Source: DASUMP01 sp036277635
GTDB taxonomy: Bacteria; Actinomycetota; Acidimicrobiia; IMCC26256; PALSA-610
Direction: 5' to 3'
Length of the DNA: 10,765 nucleotides
Assembly (NCBI GenBank): GCA_036277635.1
Contig: DASUMP010000119.1
Span: forward strand, 1 to 10,765
Shown here: in pieces, positions 1-7,356 of the stretch
How positions within the stretch are numbered: position 1 is the stretch's first letter
Layout: each line of letters begins with the position of its first letter
Translations under genes and position numbers: made by a program
The notes under the pieces: model-generated
What the model was told of the DNA's origin: nothing
Databases searched by the model: none
Seen by the model: only the letters and a program-made list of their open reading frames with translations

Positions 1-399
1 TCACGACCAGAACTGATCCCAGTTGTGGAGGTCGAAGAAGTGCTCGGTGCCGGAAGCGATCTTGCCGTCGCGGACCTCGACGACGAGGCAGCAGTCGGTG
101 TCGAGCGTGCGAGATCCGCGGGTGGCCGAGTTGTGGTGGAGGCCGATCACGCGGCCGTCATCGCCCTCGAACACCTCGATGAGGTCGGCTCGGAACGTGC
201 CGCCGGTCTCGCCGCCGTAGCGGCCGTACTGCGCGAGGACCGCGTCCTTGCCGCGCGCCGTGCCCGCGACCGTGCTCTCTCCCGGCGTCGTCCACGTGAC
301 GTCGTCGGCCCAGAGTCGGTCGATCGTCTCGAGGTCCGCCTCGTTGAACGCCTGGTAGCCGCGGCGCACGATGTCGGCGTTGGTCATGGTCTCGGTCAT
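1..399 (-). CDS. SnoaL/NTF2-like family protein
   Basis: This complete 132-residue protein begins at an ATG (399-397) and ends with TGA at 3-1. The start is fixed by a strong ribosome-binding site, GGAGGAG, 8 nt upstream; the reading frame stays open further upstream but has no comparable site. Length and motifs fit the SnoaL-like/NTF2 cone fold: an N-terminal helix of the type IVRRGYQAFNEADLE, then WADDVTWTTPG, then a sheet with GRVIGLHHNSATRG and LVVEVRDGKI, and an aromatic C-terminal helix. In this family the cone pocket can bind or isomerise small molecules, and many members have no known substrate. No signal peptide or membrane segment is visible, so it should be cytoplasmic. It is divergent from the ATPase-LuxR regulator, which is a plausible controller. 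The exact activity cannot be assigned. Confidence 0.87.
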   Translation of the reverse strand: MTETMTNADIVRRGYQAFNEADLETIDRLWADDVTWTTPGESTVAGTARGKDAVLAQYGRYGGETGGTFRADLIEVFEGDDGRVIGLHHNSATRGSRTLDTDCCLVVEVRDGKIASGTEHFFDLHNWDQFWS

Positions 400-403
400 C
401 TGA

Positions 404-478
404 AGGTCTCCTCCGGTCGTGGTCTTCTGGTGGAACTCGATGATGCGGCGCGGTGGTCGGTGCCGCATCGGGAGACCT
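404..478. repeat. Nested inverted repeats in the divergent intergenic region
   Basis: The outer pair is AGGTCTCC (404-411) and GGAGACCT (471-478), a perfect 8-bp match. The inner pair is GATGCGGC (442-449) and GCCGCATC (462-469), also a perfect 8-bp match, with a 12-nt spacer. The right outer arm is also part of a small local palindrome, GGGAG-AC-CTCCC (470-481). They lie between the divergent SnoaL-like and ATPase-LuxR genes. They could be operators or a leader hairpin for the SnoaL mRNA, whose Shine-Dalgarno lies in the outer arm. The repeats are seen directly; the role is inference. Confidence 0.5.
408..414 (-). promoter_or_regulatory. Ribosome-binding site of the SnoaL-like gene
   Basis: GGAGGAG on the minus strand lies 8 nt before the ATG at 399. 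It decides the start of the SnoaL-like gene. It is partly contained in the left arm of an inverted repeat (404-411 with 471-478), so it could be masked in a long leader transcript. Confidence 0.75.
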
Positions 479-517
479 CCCCATTCGCGGCGCGAGACTG
501 CGACCGTGCCGGGACCG

Positions 518-2896
518 ATGCGAGGCGACGTCCCGGCACCTCCGGGGGCACTGGTCGGGCGCGACGAGCTGCTCGGCGCGATCGTCGATCACGTTCGCGC
601 CCATCGACTCACCGCACTCACGGGAGTCGGAGGGGTGGGCAAGACGCGCCTCGCGCTCGAGGTCGCCACGATCGTCGGCGACGAGTTCCCTGACGGCGTC
701 TGGTTCGTGGGTCTGGACGCCGTCGCAGAGTCCGCCGCAGTCGCCGACGCCGTCGCGACCGCGCTCGCGATCGCGCCGCACGGGTCCACTCCGATGATCG
801 AGACGGTCGCGGGCGCGCTCGCCGGACGTCCGCTGCTCCTCGTCCTCGACAACTGCGAGCACGTCTCGGACGCCGTCGAAGGCCTCATCGAGGCGCTCTG
901 TGCTCGCCCGGGCGAGGTGAAGATCCTGACCACGTCGCGCGTGACGCTCGCGGCCGCGAACGACCACGAGGTCGTGGTGGCTCCGCTCGCGTTCGACGGG
1001 GGCCGCTACTCACCCGCCGTGACGCTCTTCACCGCGCGTGCCCGCGCTGTCCGGCCGAACTTCGCACTCGACGACGGTCCCGCCACCGCATCGGCCGTCG
1101 TGGAGATCTGCCGGGTGCTCGACGGCCTGCCACTCGGAATCGAGCTCGCCGCGGCGCGGATGGCGGGGATGGGCGCGATCGACGTGCGCGATCGGCTCGG
1201 TGATCGCTTCCGTCTCCTCGAAGGCGCGCCCGACGCGCCCCGCCGCCAGCAGACGCTGTCCGACCTCGTGCAGTGGTCCGTCGAGCTGCTCGCCGCCGAA
1301 GAGCGCGAGGTTCTGGAGCGCGCCGCCGTGTTCGTCGGTGGCTTCGACGTCGAGGCATACGTCGGCGTGTTCGGTGTCGACGACGACATCGCGGTGCTCC
1401 GAGCGCTCGATCGACTGGTCCGGTCGTCGCTCGTCGTCGCCGATCACGCGGACGGACGCGTGCGCTACCGGATGCTCGAGACGATCCGTGAACACGGACT
1501 CGAAGCCTTGGCCGAGGCGTCGGAACTCGACGCCGCCAACGACGCGCACGCGGCGTACTTCGCCCGCGTCATCACGTCGCACTGGGCGCGCTGGAACGGC
1601 CCGGAGTGGCGTGCCACCGTCGACTGGCTCACGACCGAGCTCGCCAACCTGCGGTCGGCGCTCCGCTGGAGCAGTGCGCGCGACGTGGAGGTCGCCGCCG
1701 ACATCGCCGCGCACGCCGCCCTCATCGGAACCTCCGCGAACGTCTTCGAACCGATCGGTTGGGCCGAGGCCCTGCTCGAACCCGCGACCGCCGCCGACAT
1801 CGTGCGCCTGCCCCGCCTCTGCGCGGCGGCCGGGTACGCGTGCTTCGTCGCCCGAGCCGAGTCCGCGGTCAGCCATGCCGAGCGCGCGATCGCGTTGGAG
1901 GCCGAGCCGGGGTACGACCCGTGTCCGCCGGGCATGTCGGCCTTCATCGGCGCGCTCGCCAACGTGTACGCCGGGAACCTGGGACGCTACGTCGAGCTCG
2001 CGGCTGCCGCGGCGCGACTTCCCGGCGACGCGCGCGCGTTCGCGCTCCCCGCCCTCGTCGATGGGCTCCAAGCATCCGGACACGTCGATGAAGCCCTCGA
2101 CCTCCTCGATGACGCCGTCGCCGCGGCGCGCGACGTCGGAAGCCCGTTCTGGCTCGCGTATGCACTGTGGATCGCGGGCACGACGCTGTCGAGATCGGAT
2201 CCGGCGCGCGCGCTCGCGGCGTGGGACCAGGGGCTCGACGTGGTCGCCGACCACGATGTCGTCTTCTTCTCCGGCTTCCTCGCGCGCGACGCGGCGCGTC
2301 TGCACGCCGCGAGCGGCGACCCGACCGTCGCGTTGTCGTTGTTCGAACGCGCCATCGACGAGTTCCATCAGTCCGGCAACCTCGCACAGCTCGTCATCAC
2401 GCTCGCCAGCGTGCCCGCGCTGCTCGAACGACTGGGCCGGAACGCGGCTGCGGCCACGCTGTGCGCCGCGATGTCGGCGGTGCCCGCCAGCACGGAGCAC
2501 GTGCCTGAGCTCGCGGCGATCGGTGATCGCGTCGCCGTCACGCTCGGCGCTGCGGTCGCCGGATGCCTCGCCGCCGGCCGCGCGATGGATCTCGATCAGG
2601 GCACTGCGTACGCGCGGTCCGAGCTCGCGATCGCGCGCGACGAGCTCGCGCGATCGACGTCGGAGCAGCCGCCCGGCGGCCTGACCCGCCGCGAGCTCGA
2701 GATCCTCCGCCTCGTCGCCGACGGCCTCACCACCCGGGCGATCGCGGAACGACTCTTCATCTCCGCCAAGACGGCGGATCGCCACATCCAGAACCTCTAC
2801 ACGAAGATCGGGACTTCGACCCGCGCGACCGCGACCCGCTGGGCCGTCGATCACGGTGTCGTCGCCCGCGCGCCCGGCGGGCAGACCGGCAACTAG
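518..2896 (+). CDS. Large ATPase transcriptional regulator with C-terminal LuxR helix-turn-helix
   Basis: The 792-residue protein resembles COG3903-type predicted ATPases joined to a LuxR DNA-binding domain. From the N-terminus: a family-typical LVGRDEL entry at about 12-18; Walker A GVGGVGKT at 36-43; Walker B LLLVLDNCEHV at about 106-116; the GLPLGIELAAAR motif near 202-213; a long alpha-helical, TPR-like middle rich in Ala and Leu; and a LuxR/GerE helix-turn-helix at about 722-779 (LTRRELEILRLVADG ... AIAERLFISAKT). Such proteins are cytoplasmic, signal-responsive activators in which ATP binding and a helical sensor domain gate DNA binding; the ligand here is unknown. The start is uncertain. 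ATG 518 lies just before the conserved VGRDEL; GTG 506 or ATG 440/419 would also be in frame, and none has a good ribosome-binding site. The SnoaL-like gene is divergent and may be a target. Confidence 0.88.
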   Translation: MRGDVPAPPGALVGRDELLGAIVDHVRAHRLTALTGVGGVGKTRLALEVATIVGDEFPDGVWFVGLDAVAESAAVADAVATALAIAPHGSTPMIETVAGALAGRPLLLVLDNCEHVSDAVEGLIEALCARPGEVKILTTSRVTLAAANDHEVVVAPLAFDGGRYSPAVTLFTARARAVRPNFALDDGPATASAVVEICRVLDGLPLGIELAAARMAGMGAIDVRDRLGDRFRLLEGAPDAPRRQQTLSDLVQWSVELLAAEEREVLERAAVFVGGFDVEAYVGVFGVDDDIAVLRALDRLVRSSLVVADHADGRVRYRMLETIREHGLEALAEASELDAANDAHAAYFARVITSHWARWNGPEWRATVDWLTTELANLRSALRWSSARDVEVAADIAAHAALIGTSANVFEPIGWAEALLEPATAADIVRLPRLCAAAGYACFVARAESAVSHAERAIALEAEPGYDPCPPGMSAFIGALANVYAGNLGRYVELAAAAARLPGDARAFALPALVDGLQASGHVDEALDLLDDAVAAARDVGSPFWLAYALWIAGTTLSRSDPARALAAWDQGLDVVADHDVVFFSGFLARDAARLHAASGDPTVALSLFERAIDEFHQSGNLAQLVITLASVPALLERLGRNAAAATLCAAMSAVPASTEHVPELAAIGDRVAVTLGAAVAGCLAAGRAMDLDQGTAYARSELAIARDELARSTSEQPPGGLTRRELEILRLVADGLTTRAIAERLFISAKTADRHIQNLYTKIGTSTRATATRWAVDHGVVARAPGGQTGN

Positions 2897-2940
2897 CGTC
2901 GGCGTCCTGCGAAACGAGTCGGCCGATCCGGGAGTCGGGC

Positions 2941-3363
2941 ATGACGAAGAGCGGAGCCCCCACGCAGCCCTCCCCCACTCAGCTGATCGACGAGCGGATC
3001 GTGCAGCTCGGCGACTGGCGAGGTGAGACGCTCGCCAAGGTGCGTGCCCTCATCACGAAGGCCGATCCCGACGTCGTCGAGGAGTGGAAGTGGCGCGGCG
3101 TTCCCGTCTGGGAGCACGACGGCATCATCTGCACCGGAGAGACGTACAAGAGCGTGGTGAAGCTCACGTTCGCCAAAGGTGCGTCGCTCGACGATCCCGC
3201 CGGCCTCTTCAACTCGAGTCTCGACGGCAACACGCGACGCGCCATTGACATCCACGAAGGCGACGCGATCGACGGCAAGGCGCTGCAGGGCCTCGTTCGC
3301 GCGGCAGTGGCACTGAACACGTCGAAGGCGAAGTCGAAGCGTACGGGCACTCCCCGGTCTTGA
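2941..3363 (+). CDS. DUF1801 domain protein
   Basis: The 140-residue cytoplasmic protein matches the DUF1801 (YdhG/YjbR-like) pattern. It has an N-terminal helix with RIVQLGDWRGETLAKVRALI, the central EEWKWRGVPVWEHDGIIC segment, then SVVKLTFAKGASLDDP and a LFNSSLDGNTRRAIDI strand-helix. The Lys/Arg-rich tail (SKAKSKRTG) is probably disordered. Family members are small single-domain proteins, structurally related to the frataxin-like YdhG fold, and their biochemical role is not established. The start at ATG 2941 is supported by GGGAG at 2930-2934, 6 nt upstream. An in-frame opening from 2563 is a shadow of the LuxR gene. It follows the LuxR gene by 44 nt on the same strand and could be co-transcribed. 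It ends 13 nt from the convergent propeller gene. Confidence 0.88.
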   Translation: MTKSGAPTQPSPTQLIDERIVQLGDWRGETLAKVRALITKADPDVVEEWKWRGVPVWEHDGIICTGETYKSVVKLTFAKGASLDDPAGLFNSSLDGNTRRAIDIHEGDAIDGKALQGLVRAAVALNTSKAKSKRTGTPRS

Positions 3364-3390
3364 GTCGACGGCGTCGTCAGGTGCCGGGGA
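3351..3390. terminator. Shared inverted repeat across two convergent gene ends
   Basis: TCCCCGG (3351-3357) and CCGGGGA (3384-3390) are perfect 7-bp arms enclosing both stop codons (TGA at 3361-3363 on plus, 3379-3377 on minus). An inner hairpin CGAC-GGC-GTCG sits at 3366-3376. No T-tract follows on either side. It may serve as a bidirectional transcription stop for the DUF1801 and propeller genes; this is inferred from position and symmetry only. Confidence 0.35.
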
Positions 3391-4618
3391 ACCGGAGCGG
3401 CGAGTACGCCGCGGTCGCGCGGAGCAGCTGACCGCGCTCGCTGTTGCTCCCCCCGAAGAACACGATCTCGGTGCCCGTCCACACTGCGGCGCTGAATCCG
3501 TCGACATCGTCGTACGGGCTCGGCGGCAGGTCCTCCCACGCCGCCGTTCGCGGCGAGAGCAGCTTCCAGTCGTGGGTCATCCAAGGGATGCCCTTGATCG
3601 TGAGCGTGTTGGAGTGGTTGCCGAGCGCGAACGTGTCGACGATGCCGTCGAGCGGGTCGACCACCACGCCGGCGAGCGACCCGAACCCCTCGGCGAAGCA
3701 CACGAGCAGCCCGTCGGCGCCGTCGCACTCGGTCGGCGTCTCGGCCCGGTCGGATTCCGGGACGCCGCCGATCGCTTGCCCCGTGCGCCACTGACGGGTG
3801 TCGCCGGAGAACACCGCCGCCGACAGCGTGTCGCCGTCGATCGCGATGGCCACGATGCGCTCGGCGTCGAGGGGGCTCACCTTCGAGTACTCGACGCCAC
3901 CCGCGGGCGCGGGGATCGACTCCCACTCGGCGGCCGACGCTGCGTACCACCACCACCCGGCGGACGACCTCGCCAGCACACCGCGGCTCGACACCGCGAC
4001 GAGCGTGTCGGTGCCGTCGAACACCATCGACGCGTCGGCTCGCGCGCGTGACTCCCACCGGTCGGCGTCGGGGTCGTACGCGAACACCTCGCCGTCGCTC
4101 GTGGCGGTGAGCACCTCCGACCCGGTCCACTGCAGCGCCGGAGCGAACGCGGCGAGCGACGCCGACGTGAGCGCCGCCGGAGGATCGGCGACCTGCCGCC
4201 ACGCATCGCGCTCCACGTCGTAGGCCACCGCCGACAGCGCGTCGTCGGCGAGCGTCCGCGACCCGAGCACGATCGCTTCGGAGCCAGTCCACACCGCGGC
4301 CACCGGCCGCTCGAGGGCGAGCGGCGACTCCGCGACCGGGCGCCACTCGCCGGTGCCGACCGTGGGCGGGATGGTCGCGACCGGGAGCGGATCACCCTCA
4401 GGCTCCGACGTCGCGACGAAGAGCCCCGCCACGATGGCGACCACGGTGGCCCCGGCCGCGGCGACGGCGAGCGTCGCGCGCCGGCGATGCGCCGACCGCA
4501 CCACGAACCGCGGTCCGTCGGCCGGCGGGTCCTGGCGCAGCTCGGCGCCCGCCCGGCGACCCAGTCGCTCGAACTCCTCGTCGAGGAGATCGACGTTCGC
4601 GTCACGGTCGTCAGTCAT
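3377..4618 (-). CDS. Membrane-anchored Kelch-like propeller protein, probable anti-sigma factor
   Basis: This 413-residue protein has three parts: a short, charged N-terminal cytoplasmic region (1-47); one membrane helix at about 48-69 preceded by HRRR, giving an N-in orientation; and a large outer domain. The outer domain carries recurring blocks with WTG(S/T)E at W110, W164 and W380, each followed by hydrophobic strands, with YD..RDAW- and YDPDADRWE-like turns, as in Kelch/galactose-oxidase-type beta-propellers. C298 and C307 could form a disulfide outside the cell. It overlaps the upstream ECF sigma gene by 8 nt, the usual arrangement for sigma and anti-sigma, so the N-terminal tail is the likely sigma-binding part. 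It lacks the HxxxCxxC zinc motif of ZAS-type anti-sigmas. The start at 4618 is set by GGGAG 9 nt upstream; the alternative ATG at 4627 directly abuts that site. Topology and overlap are strong evidence; the anti-sigma role is inferred. Confidence 0.82.
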   Translation of the reverse strand: MTDDRDANVDLLDEEFERLGRRAGAELRQDPPADGPRFVVRSAHRRRATLAVAAAGATVVAIVAGLFVATSEPEGDPLPVATIPPTVGTGEWRPVAESPLALERPVAAVWTGSEAIVLGSRTLADDALSAVAYDVERDAWRQVADPPAALTSASLAAFAPALQWTGSEVLTATSDGEVFAYDPDADRWESRARADASMVFDGTDTLVAVSSRGVLARSSAGWWWYAASAAEWESIPAPAGGVEYSKVSPLDAERIVAIAIDGDTLSAAVFSGDTRQWRTGQAIGGVPESDRAETPTECDGADGLLVCFAEGFGSLAGVVVDPLDGIVDTFALGNHSNTLTIKGIPWMTHDWKLLSPRTAAWEDLPPSPYDDVDGFSAAVWTGTEIVFFGGSNSERGQLLRATAAYSPLRFPGT

Positions 4619-5168
4619 CGCGATCATCTCCCAGTGCGCGCATCACGACGCGGCGCGCGACGGCAAGGTCGGAGCGAACGGTTCCTTCGGGCACATCGAG
4701 CACTTCGGCGATCTGCACGCTCGTCAGGTCGGCCCCGAAGTAGAGCGCCACGACCGCGCGTGGGCGGCTCGGAAGCGTCCGGACCACCGCCCAGAACGCG
4801 ATCGTGTCCGCCGACGGCTCCGGCGACGTCGCCTCGCTCCGGCGCAGCCGCGCGAGATAGCGCCATTCCGTCGCGCGCCGCCGGAGCCGCGATCGGCACG
4901 TGTTGACCAGCACGTGGTGGCACCACGCACCGGGTCGCTCGAGCCGGGACACGCGCTCCCAGCGGACGAACGCCTTGACCATGGTGTCCTGCACCAGGTC
5001 TTGGGCTCCGTCACGATCGCCGGTGAGTGCGGCGGCCACCGCGATCAGCCCCGGGTACTCGCGTCGATAGACGGCGTCAAAGCCCGCTCCGGGCGTCACG
5101 TCGACCATCCCCGCAGATTCAATCAGGCGTCTCGCCTCCGGCTCGACGACCGCGCAATTTCGCTCCAT
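4611..5168 (-). CDS. ECF sigma factor, SigE-like actinobacterial family
   Basis: The 185-residue protein has a sigma region 2 at about 30-95 (FDAVYRREYPGLIAVAAALTG, then AQDLVQDTMVKAFVRW, then a basic RSRLRRR stretch). Region 4 at about 125-179 carries the helix-turn-helix SVQIAEVLDVPEGTVRSDLA. The YPGL/ALTGD/DLVQ/RW pattern resembles the SigE-like ECF group common in actinobacteria. It directs RNA polymerase to its regulon when released by its anti-sigma factor, here probably the overlapping membrane propeller protein. Two starts are possible: ATG 5168, used here, and ATG 5108, which gives 165 residues and still keeps region 2 whole. Neither has a Shine-Dalgarno sequence. A GGAAC-N17-GTCT element would place the transcript start near 5168, favouring a leaderless longer form. 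Upstream continuation of this frame is a shadow of the methyltransferase gene. Confidence 0.9.
   Translation of the reverse strand: MERNCAVVEPEARRLIESAGMVDVTPGAGFDAVYRREYPGLIAVAAALTGDRDGAQDLVQDTMVKAFVRWERVSRLERPGAWCHHVLVNTCRSRLRRRATEWRYLARLRRSEATSPEPSADTIAFWAVVRTLPSRPRAVVALYFGADLTSVQIAEVLDVPEGTVRSDLAVARRVVMRALGDDRDD
4628..4632 (-). promoter_or_regulatory. Ribosome-binding site deciding the propeller gene start
   Basis: GGGAG on the minus strand ends 9 nt before ATG 4618 and 0 nt before the alternative ATG at 4627. It therefore favours 4618. It lies inside the end of the sigma gene, which fits translational coupling of the pair. Confidence 0.65.
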
Positions 5169-5172
5169 GTAG

Positions 5173-5198
5173 AGACACACGCATGGGACCGTCGTTCC
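5173..5198 (-). promoter_or_regulatory. Candidate ECF-type promoter of the sigma gene
   Basis: On the minus strand GGAAC (5198-5194) is followed after 17 nt by GTCT (5176-5173). GGAAC-type -35 elements and short -10 elements of this sort are typical of ECF-recognised promoters. Transcription would begin close to the ATG at 5168. It would make the operon self-activating. The motif is short, so chance is possible. Confidence 0.4.
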
Positions 5199-5216
5199 GT
5201 TGGAGGAACCCGCCGC

Positions 5217-5900
5217 ATGACGTCGACCGTCTCGCCGAACCGCGAGCGGTACGTTGCGCGCGTGGAACCCGGGGCGGCACCGGATCCGACTGAGGCCCAG
5301 CGCCGGTACGAACAGCTCGCCGCTCGGTACGACCGGCACACTCGCTTCGTTGCACCCTTGCGGCGTCGGGCGATCGAGCGCCTGAAGCTGCGCGAGGGCG
5401 ATCACGCGCTCGACGTGGGGTGCGGCACCGGCGCGAGCTTCGCCGCCCTCCGGGACATCGTCGGGCCGACCGGACGGGTCACCGGCGTGGACCTGAGCGA
5501 CGACATGGCGGCGGTCGCGCGACAACGCATCGCCGCGCACGGCTGGACGAACGTCGAGGTCGTCGTCGGCGACGCGACGACCGTGCCGTTGCCGACCGAC
5601 GTCGACGCCGTGCTGTTCTTCGAGACGCACGATCTGATGCGCACACCCGCCGCGGTGCACCGCGCTGTACGTGCCGCGCGCGCCGGCGCGCGCGTCGTCG
5701 CGTTCGGACCGTCGCTCGCGCCACGCTGGGCGTTTCCGATCAATGCGATCGTCCGCTCGGTCGCGCGTCGTTACGTGACCACCCTCGAAGGGTTCGACGC
5801 GCCCTGGAGCAACCTCGCCGCCGTCGTCCCCGACCTGCGCGTCCACCGCCTCTTCCTCGGCGGCGCCTACCTCGCCATCGGCCACGCCGCGCGCGAGTAG
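5217..5900 (+). CDS. Class I SAM-dependent methyltransferase
   Basis: The 227-residue cytoplasmic enzyme has a Rossmann-type methyltransferase fold. Motif I is ALDVGCGTG at about 64-72. Then come the acidic loop with VTGVDLSDDM, whose Asp should bind the ribose of S-adenosylmethionine, VEVVVGDATTVPLP for the adenine-binding acidic residue, and a motif-IV-like DAVLFFETHDLM. A YEQLAARYDRHTRF segment ahead of motif I resembles UbiE/type-11 methyltransferases, including lipid-modifying ones. No membrane segment is clear, and the substrate cannot be told from the sequence. The start at ATG 5217 is supported by GGAGG (5202-5206) 10 nt upstream. It is divergent from the sigma operon with 48 nt between starts, so its promoter probably overlaps the sigma gene's. 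It ends 19 nt from the convergent flavoprotein gene. Confidence 0.88.
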   Translation: MTSTVSPNRERYVARVEPGAAPDPTEAQRRYEQLAARYDRHTRFVAPLRRRAIERLKLREGDHALDVGCGTGASFAALRDIVGPTGRVTGVDLSDDMAAVARQRIAAHGWTNVEVVVGDATTVPLPTDVDAVLFFETHDLMRTPAAVHRAVRAARAGARVVAFGPSLAPRWAFPINAIVRSVARRYVTTLEGFDAPWSNLAAVVPDLRVHRLFLGGAYLAIGHAARE

Positions 5901-5919
5901 CCCGACGTGCTCCCGGCGT

Positions 5920-7350
5920 CTACGCGTCGACCATCGGGAAATCGAAGATGCGCGCCCGCTCCCGTGGCGTCGCGTCGCGCGCGAACGTCGGCATCTTGGC
6001 GAGTGCCGGGCCCAGCGCGTCCAGGAAACGGCCCTGCAGCGCCCGGACCGTGGCCGCGTCGTCGTGGTCACCGAGTCCGCGCATGAGGTTGAGCCGCGAC
6101 CCATCGAGCCACGCCTGCAGATCGGGGGCCTCGAGCCACGACAGCTCGGTGTTGATCCCGGCGAGGACGGCGCGCAGGAAGTCGAACGGCGTGTGCGGCC
6201 ACGCGGTCGGCCGGCAGAGTCGGTTCTTCTCCTCCGTCGTCCGGTCCGAAGCCTCGAGCACGCCCAACAACGCACCCGACAGCGACAGCGCGACCCGGCT
6301 CACGACCTGCAGCGTGATCGTGTCGTCGGTGAAGATCGGCCGCGGTGGGCTGTCGCTCAGCCCCGCGGCCGCGCAGTGCACGTGGAGATGCCCCGGCGTG
6401 GTCGGGACCGCACCGCCTTCGAGCACGATCTGCTCGGGTTCGATGCGCCGCACGTGTCCGAGGCGAACGACGTTCTCGACGCGCTGCAGCTGCTCGAGCT
6501 CGCCGGCGCTGAGCGTGCTGCCGCGCATCATCGTCGGCACGACGGAGCGGTCGGTGCGGTACACGACCTCGCTCGCTTCGAGCCGCTCGAACACCTCCTC
6601 GACCGATCTCGACTCGACGATGGCCTCGAGTTCCATGACGACACCCTCGAACGCCTTCGTCGTGCCCGGCTGGAAGTAGGCGCGGTTGAGGAGCCACGAG
6701 TCGCGCGGACGGATCCAGGTGATCGCGTCGGGATCGGTGCCGCGGTCCAGCAACCAACAGATCGCATCCAACGCCGTCTTGCCGCCCCCGACGATCACGT
6801 AGCCCGCGGCGGGGCGCGCGAGCTTCGTGAGCTCGCCGACGGGCACACACGCGGCCCCGGGCGCGACCTCGAAGGGCGGCGGATCGGTCGCGGGCACGCG
6901 CGACGCCATGAACGTCGCGTCGACGACACGGCGTCGCACGGTCACGTCGGTCACCTGGTCGGTGATGCGCGAATGGAAGCGCCGATCACCCAGGTAGTCG
7001 CACATCGGGAAGAACCGAACTCGACCCGACGCCAAGAAGCGGTGCCGCAGGATCTCGTCGTAGTAGCCGCAGATCTCCGCGCCGCTCGCCCGTTCGAAGA
7101 ACCCCGCGTCGATGCCGTCGGGCTCGACCCGATCCTGCCCGAGCGGCGTGGAGTTCACGCCGTAGTTCTTCGACGGCTGGTGCAGCTGCACGAACGGATA
7201 CGAGTCGAGCCAGTGCCCGCCGGCTCGATGACGCCGCTCGACGATCGCCACATCGGCGTCGCTGTGCTCGATCAACGTGTCGACGAACGCCATCCCCATG
7301 GCGCCGGCCCCGACCACGAGATAGTCGGTCTCGATCCGCGATTCCGCCAT
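5920..7350 (-). CDS. FAD/NAD(P)-binding flavoprotein, substrate unknown
   Basis: The 476-residue protein opens with an FAD-binding Rossmann motif VVGAGAMG at about 12-19, followed by VAIVERRHRAGGHW, whose Glu should bind the FAD ribose. A second dinucleotide motif, VIVGGGKTA (GGGKTA at about 188-193), should bind NAD(P)H. Between and after these lie HQPSKNYGVNS, IRPRDSWLLNRAYFQPG and VLEGGAVPTTPGHLHVHCAA. The layout resembles flavin-containing monooxygenase-like proteins that are common in actinobacteria but functionally uncharacterised; I see no clear FMO fingerprint and would not name a substrate. The chosen start is ATG 7350, which puts the FAD motif at the usual distance; GTG 7371 is also in frame. 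There is no Shine-Dalgarno, but TATCGT ends 7 nt before ATG 7350, suggesting a leaderless transcript. The hydrolase gene lies 129 nt upstream on the same strand. Confidence 0.83.
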   Translation of the reverse strand: MAESRIETDYLVVGAGAMGMAFVDTLIEHSDADVAIVERRHRAGGHWLDSYPFVQLHQPSKNYGVNSTPLGQDRVEPDGIDAGFFERASGAEICGYYDEILRHRFLASGRVRFFPMCDYLGDRRFHSRITDQVTDVTVRRRVVDATFMASRVPATDPPPFEVAPGAACVPVGELTKLARPAAGYVIVGGGKTALDAICWLLDRGTDPDAITWIRPRDSWLLNRAYFQPGTTKAFEGVVMELEAIVESRSVEEVFERLEASEVVYRTDRSVVPTMMRGSTLSAGELEQLQRVENVVRLGHVRRIEPEQIVLEGGAVPTTPGHLHVHCAAAGLSDSPPRPIFTDDTITLQVVSRVALSLSGALLGVLEASDRTTEEKNRLCRPTAWPHTPFDFLRAVLAGINTELSWLEAPDLQAWLDGSRLNLMRGLGDHDDAATVRALQGRFLDALGPALAKMPTFARDATPRERARIFDFPMVDA

Positions 7351-7356
7351 CCGCGC

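Noticed and set aside
1038..2684. 548-codon plus-strand frame inside the ATPase-LuxR gene
   Set aside because: Ser/Arg/Pro-rich shadow in another frame of the same gene.
1010..2854. Long minus-strand open frame opposite the ATPase-LuxR gene
   Set aside because: GC-rich shadow frame: its Arg/Gly/Asp-rich translation has no recognisable motif, while the plus strand has Walker and LuxR motifs.
2563..2940. N-terminal extension of the DUF1801 protein
   Set aside because: It overlaps the LuxR coding end, is Arg-rich, and the ribosome-binding site at 2930-2934 points to ATG 2941.
5897..5923. GTAG/CTAC pairing across the convergent ends of the methyltransferase and flavoprotein
   Set aside because: Only four contiguous pairs with a mismatched interior; not enough to call a terminator.
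5169..6275. N-terminal extension of the sigma factor frame
   Set aside because: The extension runs antisense through the methyltransferase; sigma homology begins only near residue 30 of the 185-residue form.
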